From JAVWMQ01 sp036646055 (GTDB taxonomy: Bacteria; Bacillota; Clostridia; Peptostreptococcales; Anaerovoracaceae), in contig JAVXMY010000001.1 of assembly GCA_036646055.1 (NCBI GenBank), positions 186,001 to 250,000 on the forward strand: a stretch of 64,000 nucleotides of DNA. Direction: 5' to 3'. The notes beneath the pieces are model-generated. The model searched no databases. It was not told the DNA's origin and saw nothing but the letters and a program-made list of their open reading frames with translations. A program made the position numbers and the translations under genes. Shown piece by piece: positions 47,201 to 53,585 of this stretch. The stretch's first letter is position 1, and each line of letters starts with the position of its first letter.

Positions 47201-47303
47201 CAACTTCTACACCATTTTTATCATTATCGATTGCATATACAATTGGCACCGACTGTGAAAATACTAAAACAATGGCTAAAACGTAAACCAATATTTTTTT
47301 CAT
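41244..47303 (-). CDS. Giant surface protein: InlB-type repeats, GLUG beta-helix, C-terminal membrane anchor
   Basis: 2019 aa. Signal peptide 1-~25, acidic stretch, then four InlB B-repeat-like modules (start near residues 416, 496, 1228 and 1303; e.g. 'GWYVDKGFSKEYFFNTPV' and 'LYAKW') between long GLUG-type beta-helical regions ('IKNVKLDNVNIVGDENVGAV', 'VGGIAGANPGLIKNSQA'). A GSGDGS repeat lies at ~1878-1908, and a single membrane helix near 1990-2012 ends in 'RKRRY'. No LPxTG. First large gene of the unit after the DUF2292 gene; ExbB-like gene follows in 18 bases. Perhaps a wall-spanning arm for ligand capture; no corrinoid-binding motif recognised. Confidence 0.82.
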   Translation of the reverse strand: MKKILVYVLAIVLVFSQSVPIVYAIDNDKNGVEVVEDKEVDIDSVKEETSKSNESNIDDKVNNSGEKTGAVEEKPVVVDVTFKSKTGGDLSWFDENSTEFSIDSFEKLKGLEDLVLGNALKITTTTTGEGESTEEEKSETDYINSMEGKSISLKNNITLSNLVIIGSGEKPFKGQFDGGFNTISGLTVNDSSKEGVGLFGYASNATIKNLFLKDFDLVAKDNVAGLVATGSNVTLENIVALGKVTSSGENKGGIMGNLGSESKISNSIFVDSAKSGVTLGKDITIENSFSKNLGDSELVSGKIAYNLDKGSEANRTYNFTQGDTYPIFAKGGNSVYKINIADSANGKISTTKEYVNAGSSVDVKITPEEGFILKELQIKHNGNIDKDYGKAISFVMPNGDTTLEGEFVTKPTFEKAKVKFHLNGGKLEGISSGEVYETNVIAGEKVMRPNITKVVDGKTYILFGWYVDKGFSKEYFFNTPVMEETKINLYAKWISPDKVAVEFNPNGGTLSGSAVLEVVNGSIINKPLDPTKVGTFVDGIEVDSYKFLGWTTKANGDEFFDFTKPVGLEEGNSRLKLYAKWEKVDYFGTGTKEHPCEIKTIGLLKELRDRVNKGNTYEGKFFELTSEIVMPAEDWGSIGTVDNPFSGTFDGKNISVSMLQGNVGLFGVISNGTIKNVKLDNVNIVGDENVGAVASIAIGKTTIEGCQVSGNISGSEIVGGILGYVDEYDHGTLVKITNNTNNSNLKAVQSDVSGIVGKNNTNTIVEIDGCINTGNIEGKKYASGIIGTVTSSFDCISKINNCSNSGKISVSEGYGAGIVGNSSLRYSAANDLIISNSKNIGEISNISARYGYIAGIASNLGERCSIVNSTNEGKLNNNNEDADYFGGIVANIGKYAVITGNHNKGEFVKPGNYVGGIIGQAGTSMMKFSDCSNGSNISTSGAYVGGLAGKIAGAWQTAEPMRNLINTGNIKSSSTSPRTFVGGLIGEAGTMYDRIQFSYNKGNVEANVGSIGGLIGQLDKYSQIYNSYNAGIIKSTGTSVNGIGGLVGKNNDAKTTYQVNCHSYGAVDAPKVSANKGGIAGVNNEKSKNSFFINSSETEQGGRTEAQFKNGSVAYELDNANEDIRTYNWTQGSSYPVFSIDKNTVYKYTVEKGEGGKVSHENGKSKAEKSVQLTVTPDEGKMLSEVRISGNDGKQYIGKIEENNKISFVMPNANVNITVLFVDKFVGEDNVTVTFNTNGGNTIANQTVEFGKTANYPEIPVKEGYVFKGWYLDNDTFANEFNFGKAILEDITLYAKWVSEEENVFQVAFNLNGAPGIAPSNQEVKKGGLVSTPANPEWPSEGSDKNEFLGWFTEANGGEQWNFVSSIVEKDITLYAQWTKKDKFETGTKDKPYVFFDEATLKEFTEKVNEGKSYDENYFELGGDITITDAKWEGIGYVSIAGKSNVTELTESGTVPFKGDFNGKGNTITLPNAVQTGFFGAIGTGGEVSNINVVATLDPSQRKVFGGIADANFGTIDNCKSEVNAENPLAGNVTVVVGGIAGANPGLIKNSQAKVEFYQFGTTSLRGAVGVGGIAGYINYGKIHSCTLKSGSILNSPSGQIGGIAGTMTSSTNYQSKRSEVLKSIVERDTLIKNTGTSGYSNYVGGIAAYGATIEDCVVLGDIIGEGKATAGIFCAYNQDVGGLSSVINNYWFGKTISSENGKVNTKSRNTFFGFIGDNQGKSTLNKEDKDGTKFMKESSFKSGEVAYLLDGGEEKHRKVWTQNDLPELGTPTLYKINVKLTSTAGASNSITIKDKTLSRSGAEVTQYSKEGSGLGLSSKIHPGFTKTIDDKKIKTTFELQLTSNGKAISGNELVHENEAVVANFIKKTSTFDEEKPGSGDGSGSGDGSGSGDGSGSGDGSGSGDGSGSIDDEGGTSSSGDGSGSSNTSNSDQNNNETVDSNNNNIETAVNAKAKDGENGLEGGGGGGSNEAKNKDVFEVIKDKVAENPIGTIVAIIVGIVIVAIGAAGAIHGIRKRRY
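41581..41670 (-). repeat. 18-bp tandem repeat coding for GSGDGS
   Basis: Five 18-base units in which two versions (CCAGAGCCATCTCCACTT and CCAGAACCGTCTCCACTT on +) alternate, making a 36-base higher-order unit. Encodes a flexible Gly/Ser/Asp linker just before the C-terminal region of the surface protein; likely to vary in copy number. Confidence 0.9.
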
Positions 47304-47335
47304 ATTTTACCTCTCTTTCATCTAACTAATAAAAA

Positions 47336-47379
47336 AGGTCTCAACAAAAAACTGGTTTACCAGTTTTTTGTTGAGACCT
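47336..47379 (-). terminator. Long perfect hairpin between the DUF2292 gene and the surface protein gene
   Basis: A 20-bp perfect stem (arms 47336-47355 and 47360-47379, 4-base loop) with six A residues on the + strand beside it, i.e. a T run on the - strand. A strong intrinsic terminator, yet only 33 bases before the next ATG in the same unit, so it probably sets a ratio by partial read-through. Confidence 0.85.
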
Positions 47380-47401
47380 CTAGTTTTCTAGTCAGTCTAA
47401 C

Positions 47402-47545
47402 TTATAGTTTAATACTTTTCTTAATTTCTTCGATCCTAATGGGCTTACCATCTTGAACCACAACCTTAATTTCACCAAATTCAGTCTTCCTAATATGGTT
47501 AATTAAGTTTTCTTCTTTTTCATCTAACACTATTTTTTTACACAC
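47402..47545 (-). CDS. DUF2292 (YezD-like) small protein
   Basis: 47 aa from a GTG at 47545 with AAGGAAGGAG eight bases ahead. The protein contains 'INHIRKTEFGEIKVVVQDGK' and 'PIRIEEIKKSIKL', matching the DUF2292 pattern in which a short helix is followed by a beta-hairpin with an invariant 'DGK' turn. Family function unknown; some members sit near sulfur or metal uptake genes. It lies between the riboswitch terminator and a second, very strong hairpin, so it is the first product of the B12-controlled unit and may be made alone. Confidence 0.75.
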   Translation of the reverse strand: MCKKIVLDEKEENLINHIRKTEFGEIKVVVQDGKPIRIEEIKKSIKL

Positions 47546-47576
47546 AACACATTCTCCTTCCTTTATTATATTAATC

Positions 47577-47604
47577 AAAAAAAAGACTGCAAAATATTGC
47601 AGTC
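47577..47604 (-). terminator. Riboswitch-controlled terminator before the DUF2292 gene
   Basis: GACTGCAA / TTGCAGTC, 8-bp stem with a 4-base loop, followed on the - strand by eight T residues. Comes 27 bases after the aptamer and just before the ribosome site of the DUF2292 gene. Confidence 0.88.
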
Positions 47605-47630
47605 CGATTTTACTACTATTAATCTCCTAC

Positions 47631-47786
47631 GTCAGAAAACCGCTGACTAGAATGTTCATTATGCATGTTTCCTGACTTGTGTATCATAGCCTTGCTAGCC
47701 TTCCCAATTTCTCAGTGGCATATTAGCTTGGCTCCTCACTTACAGTGGCGGTACCGTTCCAGACTTTAACTGGATTCCATCTTAGC
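47631..47786 (-). ncRNA. Cobalamin riboswitch (copy 2)
   Basis: Same conserved elements as 34457-34612 ('ACGGTACCGCCACTGTAA', B12 box 'CAAGTCAGGAAACATGC'). Only one of 156 bases differs. Further upstream a 13-mer (AATTATGTTCTTA on -, at 47808-47820 and 34640-34652) is also shared, possibly part of the promoter. Confidence 0.93.
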
Positions 47787-47858
47787 TTAAAAATATTTTT
47801 TTGTTTTTAAGAACATAATTATTTACTATTTATTGTTATATTTTTAAGAATATCACAC

Positions 47859-48635
47859 TTAAAGTTTAGTTGTCAACCTCAAGTTCTCTATGATCCATTT
47901 CATTGTAGTTTCACTATCTCTACTTTCAATAGTATAGGTTGCATCGTCTCTTCCAAACCCTTTAATGGCTTCAAATACACCCTCTCGATCCATTACCCCT
48001 TGTCCTATGGCCTGATGCAAGTCATCTACCCCATCGTTTTCATGTAAATGATAATGCCCTATATATGGTCCTAGAACCTTAACCCAAGTAACAGGATCAA
48101 TATCACTAGCGCAAAGAGCATGACCAGTGTCTAGGGTTGCTAATAACTTAGGCGAATTAACACCCTTAACTAAATCAACTAGCATTTCAGGTTTTTCGTC
48201 CATAACATTTTCAACACAAATAACCATATCATCTGGAATCTTTTTAATCACATTACTCCAAAACTCAATAGACCTTTCAAGATGCCAACAATGAAAATAT
48301 ATCCTTGGAATATAACCAGAATGAACCACCATTCTTTTAATGCCCAGATTTTCACATATTTCACATGCCCTATAAATTCTTTTATAGGCATTTTCAAGTA
48401 CACTAGGGTCAATAGATGCTGGACTAAGCTCACTAAAAGGAGCATGTAAAACCTTATTTTTTACATCCAAATAGCCATTATCAGTTAGTTCCTTTAAGAT
48501 ATTAATATATTTCTCCTCATACATGTTTTCGGCCATGCAGAACTGATCAAGTTCAACTCCAACCCCATATTTGTCTATAACTTTTTTACAATCTGGGGCT
48601 ATTGTTGCCACATAAATTTTATCTAAATCAATCAA
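47859..48635 (-). CDS. AP endonuclease 2-family TIM-barrel protein, candidate cobamide-remodelling hydrolase (CbiR-like)
   Basis: 258 aa xylose-isomerase-like TIM barrel. Metal-type residues sit at strand ends: His in 'VLHAPFSELSP' and 'MVVHSGYIPR', Glu in 'ICVENVMDE', Asp/His in 'ATLDTGHAL', His in 'GHYHLHENDG' and Glu in 'TIESRDS'. The superfamily covers sugar isomerases, AP endonucleases and CbiR, which cuts the phosphoribosyl bond of cobamides so that the lower ligand can be exchanged. Last gene of the ECF operon (8 bases after the ATPase/S gene), with a B12 riboswitch at the head, so CbiR is the best guess; a sugar-phosphate isomerase cannot be excluded. Not assigned a symbol. Confidence 0.6.
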   Translation of the reverse strand: MIDLDKIYVATIAPDCKKVIDKYGVGVELDQFCMAENMYEEKYINILKELTDNGYLDVKNKVLHAPFSELSPASIDPSVLENAYKRIYRACEICENLGIKRMVVHSGYIPRIYFHCWHLERSIEFWSNVIKKIPDDMVICVENVMDEKPEMLVDLVKGVNSPKLLATLDTGHALCASDIDPVTWVKVLGPYIGHYHLHENDGVDDLHQAIGQGVMDREGVFEAIKGFGRDDATYTIESRDSETTMKWIIENLRLTTKL

Positions 48636-48643
48636 AGCATCTC

Positions 48644-51103
48644 CTATTCTAATAATCCATATTTAATTCTAATCCTATCAATCTTATTACTCATAGGTTT
48701 ATTTAACAAAATTAAAAATAATACTGTTGAAATCGCAAGTATGGTATCTAAGGTAAACGCTCCACCATAAATAGAAATTATTGTAGCCCATGTAATAGAA
48801 TCTCCAAGAGATAACACGCTCCAAATTCCTGTAATTCCGCCATGAAGTAAGTATGTTGCCAATACTCCATAAATTCCAACTACCCAGTTTTTTCGACTCT
48901 TTAATAAATTATTTGCAAGAACACCTGCAAAAAATCCGATTAATCCCCAAGCAACCATTTGAAACGGGGTCCAAGGTCCTTGCCCAAATATAAAGTTTGA
49001 AACAAAGGCTGTCATTGCTCCAACAATAAATCCTGAACTAGCCCCAAGGCTACATCCAGATATTATAATAATAGCAAAAATGGGCTTAAAGGAAGGGATA
49101 AGGGCAAAAGCCGCTCTTCCAGCCACAGCTATAGCAACTAACACTGCAATAATAACAATTTCTCTAGCCTTAGGTCTTCTGTTTTCAAAGTAGCCAAAGA
49201 ATGGGATTAAAACTGCAAGTGCTACAAGAACACTGCCAATCAAGTAACCCTTTTGGTCATGAAACCTTATAGTTAAAAACAACGCTCCAACTAATAGGGC
49301 AAAACTAGCAAATCCCAGCATACTGTTTTTTCCTTTTGTAGATAAACTGGTTCCTTGAGAGTTTTTAGTATTCTTAACTGGCTTATTAGGTTTTTTAGGC
49401 TTTGGCGGAATAGATGTATCCTCCAAATTCGCCTTAGTAAGCTTATATATATCTCTTGCAGAAATTGCATTAACATAAATCTTCCTAGACATTTTATTTG
49501 CAGCAGTAGTATAAAAACTATTGCCACTAAAGAACTTTCTAGGTGTATTAATTGTTGTTATACTCCCTCCAAAGAACATTGCACATCTGTCAGTGTGAAG
49601 TGCACAAAATTCCACATCATGGGAAACCATAACAATTGTCTTACCCTTATCCTTTAGTTTATCTAATATTACTGCAAACTTTTCCTTGAAATGATTATCG
49701 ATTCCTTTGGTTGGTTCATCAAGTAGTATTATTTCTGGATCTAGCAATAATATTTTGGCTAGAGCCACTCGCTGCTGCTCACCACCTGAAATATCGTAAG
49801 GGTGACTGTTTAACAAGCCTTCGATTTCTGTTAACTTACAAACTTCCATTAATCTCTTTTGCTGTTCTTCCTTAGGTATTTTTTTTCTCTGAAAAATTTC
49901 AAGTAAATCTTTTTTTACTTGATCTTCAACAAATATGGTCTGAGGGTTTTGTGGCAGCACCCCTAGAAGATTTGAAAACAATTCCTCATTTTTGTACTTG
50001 CCAATTTCCTTACCCTTTAATTTAATCTTACCTCTGTAAGCTTTATGAATTCCGCTAATTAAAGTTAATGTTGTAGTTTTCCCTGTTCCGTTTCCACCAA
50101 CAATAGCTAGAAACTCACCCTTTTTAATTTGTAAATTCAAATCCTGTATAACATCATTTCCATGTTTCTCGTATCTAAACCAAGTATCTTTAATATCTAT
50201 TACTATTTCTTCAGAGACTTCTTTGACCTGTTCAATTTCTGTATGATTAATCTCTCTGCCACTCAAAATCTCTCTTAACCATTCTCTACCCTGTTTTACA
50301 TCTACAGGGCATTCAAGTTCTCTACCAAAGCCATCCTCATATAACATAGCATATGCTTGAAGTGGAGTAGGCATTGCAAGGAACATTGGATTTCCATCCT
50401 TAGCTAATTTACCCCCTGTGTTTGAAGGTGTGTCATTTACAATAATCTTACCATTTTCCATTACAATAACTCTATCAGATAGAGGTAACACCTCTTCTAG
50501 CCTATGTTCTGTAATTATTATTGTAGTTCCAAGTTCTCTGTTTATTTTTTTGACCGTTCTAATAAACTCTCCTGCTGTAATTGGATCTAGCTGAGATGTA
50601 GGTTCATCTAAAATCAATATTTCCGGCTGCATAATCATAACAGCTGCCAAATTAAGAAGCTGTTTTTGTCCACCAGATAACTGTTTTACATTTTTATTAA
50701 ACCATGTTTGTATTCCAAAAAAACTTGCCATTTCAGCAACTTTAACACGAATTTCCCTGCTATCTACTCCTAGGTTTTCAAGGCCAAACGCCAATTCATG
50801 CCAAACCTTATCAGTAACAATTTGATTGTCTGGATTTTGCAAAACATAGCCTATCTTAGTTGCTTGAGACTCCTTATCTATACTGTAAAGGTCTTCACCC
50901 ATAAATAGTATTTCCCCTTCACGCTTACCATGGGGTGCTAGGGCCGGTTTTAAGTTTCTAAGAAGTGTGCTCTTGCCACAACCAGATTTACCTATTAAAG
51001 CTAGAAGTTCTCCTTGATGAACATTAAAGTTTAAGTTTGAAATAGCAACCTTGTCAGAGTTAGGATATGAAAAGCTTAAATCTTTGACTGTAAATATTTC
51101 CAC
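48644..51103 (-). CDS. ECF transporter: two ATPase domains fused to an S component
   Basis: 819 aa. First ATPase ~1-230 (Walker A 'GKSGCGKST', signature 'LSGGQKQ', 'ILILDEPTSQLDP'). Second ATPase ~315-540 (Walker A 'GGNGTGKTT', signature 'ISGGEQQRVALAK', 'IILLDEPTKGID'). After a Pro/Lys linker ('PPKPKKPNKPVK') the last ~230 residues have about six membrane helices with 'GRAAFALIPSFKPI' and 'GASSGFIVGAMTAFVSN', an ECF S component. Such fusions import vitamins together with EcfT, encoded just upstream with a 28-base overlap. Cobalamin is the likely substrate from the riboswitch and neighbouring transcobalamin-like lipoproteins; sequence alone does not prove it. Confidence 0.88.
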   Translation of the reverse strand: MEIFTVKDLSFSYPNSDKVAISNLNFNVHQGELLALIGKSGCGKSTLLRNLKPALAPHGKREGEILFMGEDLYSIDKESQATKIGYVLQNPDNQIVTDKVWHELAFGLENLGVDSREIRVKVAEMASFFGIQTWFNKNVKQLSGGQKQLLNLAAVMIMQPEILILDEPTSQLDPITAGEFIRTVKKINRELGTTIIITEHRLEEVLPLSDRVIVMENGKIIVNDTPSNTGGKLAKDGNPMFLAMPTPLQAYAMLYEDGFGRELECPVDVKQGREWLREILSGREINHTEIEQVKEVSEEIVIDIKDTWFRYEKHGNDVIQDLNLQIKKGEFLAIVGGNGTGKTTTLTLISGIHKAYRGKIKLKGKEIGKYKNEELFSNLLGVLPQNPQTIFVEDQVKKDLLEIFQRKKIPKEEQQKRLMEVCKLTEIEGLLNSHPYDISGGEQQRVALAKILLLDPEIILLDEPTKGIDNHFKEKFAVILDKLKDKGKTIVMVSHDVEFCALHTDRCAMFFGGSITTINTPRKFFSGNSFYTTAANKMSRKIYVNAISARDIYKLTKANLEDTSIPPKPKKPNKPVKNTKNSQGTSLSTKGKNSMLGFASFALLVGALFLTIRFHDQKGYLIGSVLVALAVLIPFFGYFENRRPKAREIVIIAVLVAIAVAGRAAFALIPSFKPIFAIIIISGCSLGASSGFIVGAMTAFVSNFIFGQGPWTPFQMVAWGLIGFFAGVLANNLLKSRKNWVVGIYGVLATYLLHGGITGIWSVLSLGDSITWATIISIYGGAFTLDTILAISTVLFLILLNKPMSNKIDRIRIKYGLLE

Positions 51104-51963
51104 TTCATTTCCTCCTTTACATTAATTATTACTGGCAATAAGGCTAGTATGCCATAAGCGATTAAAACAACTGTTCCAAGGACAGTTTTTTCTGGAAAGA
51201 AGAAGGTAGGATAGCAAGCAAACTTAATTGCTCCCTTCATTCCTCCATATATTATTACACTAACTAAGCCTAACACTATTAAAGCTAAGACCAAGTCTCT
51301 ATTTGTAAATCTATAGTTATTGTAGTTAGTTCTATTTTTTAGTCCATAGCCTCTAGCATTCATTGAATCAGCTGTATCTATGCTGTTTTCCAAAGACCAG
51401 CTAGTCATTATGGATATTATTTTGCTACCGTGAATTATCTTTTCCTTTTTTGTTCCATTACTTATATCTCTGCCTATACACTTTTGTCCATTTCTAATAG
51501 TTTTAACCTTAGTGTTAAAGTTTGGTACAAATTTTAATACCATAGAAAATATTAGAGAACCTACAGGTACCATTCTACCAAACAAATATATAAACTTATC
51601 GCTGGTCATAACAATATTGTATGAGAAGAACCAAATTATTATACTAGCTAGCATGACTCCTGTAAGAAATCCATAAATAATAGCTTCAAGGGTTACAGCC
51701 TTATCTCCTATATAAAACAAAATTACCATTCCCCTATGAACAAATATAGGGTTAAATATAGTGGTAACTACCATGATTCCAAGGGGCATTGTTAATATAA
51801 ACTTAGTAGCTTTAGCCCCGCCTAAATAAACACCATAACCTACTGCTCCTATAAATGAAAACATAAGTGTAATAGGATTCATAAATACTACACCAAATAT
51901 GACTATTATTGCAAAATAGCCAAAAGTAATTATTGGATGATAATTAGAAAAACCATCTCTCAT
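51076..51963 (-). CDS. ECF transporter transmembrane subunit EcfT
   Basis: 295 aa with five to six hydrophobic segments and the EcfT coupling motif with Ala-Arg-Gly ('SMNARGYGLKNRTN') in the cytoplasmic loop; 'SIMTSWSLENSIDTAD' precedes it. Links the ATPases to the S domain. The ORF begins 'MRDGFSNYHPIITFGYFA', a usual EcfT start. Overlaps the ATPase/S gene by 28 bases and follows the DUF4430 lipoprotein gene by 19, so all parts of one transporter are made together. Confidence 0.88.
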   Translation of the reverse strand: MRDGFSNYHPIITFGYFAIIVIFGVVFMNPITLMFSFIGAVGYGVYLGGAKATKFILTMPLGIMVVTTIFNPIFVHRGMVILFYIGDKAVTLEAIIYGFLTGVMLASIIIWFFSYNIVMTSDKFIYLFGRMVPVGSLIFSMVLKFVPNFNTKVKTIRNGQKCIGRDISNGTKKEKIIHGSKIISIMTSWSLENSIDTADSMNARGYGLKNRTNYNNYRFTNRDLVLALIVLGLVSVIIYGGMKGAIKFACYPTFFFPEKTVLGTVVLIAYGILALLPVIINVKEEMKWKYLQSKI

Positions 51964-51982
51964 CGTCTACTCCTAAATCTTA

Positions 51983-52468
51983 CTAAATTGTATCTTTGTA
52001 TGACTTAACATATCCCCATACAATTTTATCTCCCTTTGAAATTTTAACTTCACTAGTTGCTTTTTCTCCCATTTTGTCATTAATCTTATATACCCAGCCG
52101 CTAGTTTTGCCTGCATCTTTAATGAAGATATTCGCTATTCCATCAATAAATTCAGTATGTGTATCAGGGCTCCCTTGATAAGAAAATGGTATTTTATTAT
52201 CCTTACATACTTTTTCTGTTGCGTCGAAAATTGTTTCACCTTTGTTTACTTCAACTTCTGTTTCTTTTAAAACAACTCCATCCTTTGGAACAATTTTAAG
52301 AACTTCTTCCTTGACTCCAGCCTGGTCTTTTACCAGGTTTTCACAAGCTATTGATACTGTACATTTTACAGTTTCTGAACTTTTAGAGTCGCCACACCCC
52401 ACTAGGCCAAAAACCATAATGATAGATAATACTAGTACTAGCGCTTTTTTTCCTTTAAATAACTTCAT
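51983..52468 (-). CDS. DUF4430 lipoprotein
   Basis: 161 aa from the ATG at 52468 (GGAGG eight bases ahead; ATG at 52483 overlaps the site). Signal peptide with lipobox 'VFGLVGCGDS', Cys25 as lipid anchor. The mature part is one DUF4430 domain: 'VEVNKGETIFDATEKVCKDN', 'FIDGIANIFIKDAGKTSGWV', 'YKINDKMGEKATSEVKISKG', 'DKIVWGYV'. DUF4430 is the beta-domain fold of human intrinsic factor and transcobalamin, which closes over B12. Placed directly before EcfT, where a ligand-delivery protein would be expected. Confidence 0.85.
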   Translation of the reverse strand: MKLFKGKKALVLVLSIIMVFGLVGCGDSKSSETVKCTVSIACENLVKDQAGVKEEVLKIVPKDGVVLKETEVEVNKGETIFDATEKVCKDNKIPFSYQGSPDTHTEFIDGIANIFIKDAGKTSGWVYKINDKMGEKATSEVKISKGDKIVWGYVKSYKDTI

Positions 52469-52484
52469 CTTATATACCTCCATT

Positions 52485-53585
52485 TTACCAACTACCCCAT
52501 GTGCCGTTTACATCCATTCCATCCCACAAAGTGTACTTAAGTATTAACGTGTCGCCATCTTTTGGCACATATGCAGAAAGCCCTGTGTTTGGACTTGTTC
52601 CATTAATTGTCATTGTCCACCCTGACCTTTGGGTGAAATCTTTCTCTCCTAGGCTGTCACTTTCATGGGCTGTTTCCGTATAGCCTGCTTCTTCAAGTTT
52701 GGCTTGAAGTTTCTCAGGGATCCTATACCCATTTGTTATTCCCGATTTAGTTATGGCTTTTAAATAAAAACTGTTTGTTAGGGTTCCGGTGTTCCAATAC
52801 CCAAAGCCTCTAGTTTTTAGGAATCTGTCTATTAATTCTGAACCTTGATCGCCTACATAGACTTTTTCCCTGCCAGATACTATAGTTCCCTTGCCAATTG
52901 TATTTGCTTCTACAATTACCTCAACGAAACCTTCTTCTTCCTTCTCACCTTCTGGATTCCCGTTTATTATATAAGAAACAGTGCTCTTATTTCCATACCT
53001 ATCTGTAACTGTAATCTTAACACTATTTTCCCCTTCCAAAAGAGGACTTAGTTTATAGGAAACCTTTTCTCCGTTTGAACCACCTGTGCTTATGAGTTTA
53101 TTTCCATTGGCAGTCACACTAAACAAACCATCTTCTGTCATTTTTATGGTTCTGCCTTTGAAGTCTGTAGCCTTAACCCAAAAGCCTCTGGAAGTACCGT
53201 TATAGGTTCTGCCTGAAACTAAATCAGTTGTTATTACTGGAAGCTTGCTTTCATCTTCCCCTTTGTTACCACTATCTCCTGTACCCTCTTCCGTTATGGT
53301 ATCTGAGCCAGAATCTGCTTTGCTTTGGTTCTGATTCACCTCTGTTTTCTTCTTTTTTTGAGCTTCTTCCCTTTTTTCTTGTTCCTTCTTAAATTGGTTT
53401 TCCTGCTCCTTATCAAAATTATAGCCTTGGCCTGTTACTAAAACCTGAGACTTTTCTGGATTACTTCCTTTGATAGGGTCAATTGGTGTGTCAGCACCTT
53501 GGCTTAAGAGAATTGCTATGAAGCCAAGTATTCCAAGTAAAACTATGATACAAGATATTATAGTATTTTTCTTTTTATTACTCAT
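52485..53585 (-). CDS. Membrane-anchored protein with Ig-like and DUF4430 domains
   Basis: 366 aa. One membrane helix at ~9-30 acts as signal anchor, then a Gln/Lys/Glu-rich coil (~55-110), an Ig-like domain (~115-215, 'GRTYNGTSRGFWVKATDFKG') and a C-terminal DUF4430 domain (~220-366) with 'TGTLTNSFYLKAITKSGITN', 'RSGWTMTINGTSPNTGLSAY' and 'PKDGDTLILKYTLWDGMD'. Its start overlaps the stop of the barrel lipoprotein gene by 8 bases. Together, barrel plus DUF4430 equals the domain set of transcobalamin split into two chains. Confidence 0.85.
   Translation of the reverse strand: MSNKKKNTIISCIIVLLGILGFIAILLSQGADTPIDPIKGSNPEKSQVLVTGQGYNFDKEQENQFKKEQEKREEAQKKKKTEVNQNQSKADSGSDTITEEGTGDSGNKGEDESKLPVITTDLVSGRTYNGTSRGFWVKATDFKGRTIKMTEDGLFSVTANGNKLISTGGSNGEKVSYKLSPLLEGENSVKITVTDRYGNKSTVSYIINGNPEGEKEEEGFVEVIVEANTIGKGTIVSGREKVYVGDQGSELIDRFLKTRGFGYWNTGTLTNSFYLKAITKSGITNGYRIPEKLQAKLEEAGYTETAHESDSLGEKDFTQRSGWTMTINGTSPNTGLSAYVPKDGDTLILKYTLWDGMDVNGTWGSW

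Noticed and set aside
47786..47811. AT-only hairpin (CTTAAAAA / TTTTTAAG) as terminator of the ECF operon
   Set aside because: It contains no G-C core and lies where the promoter of riboswitch copy 2 is expected, so a terminator call is not secure.
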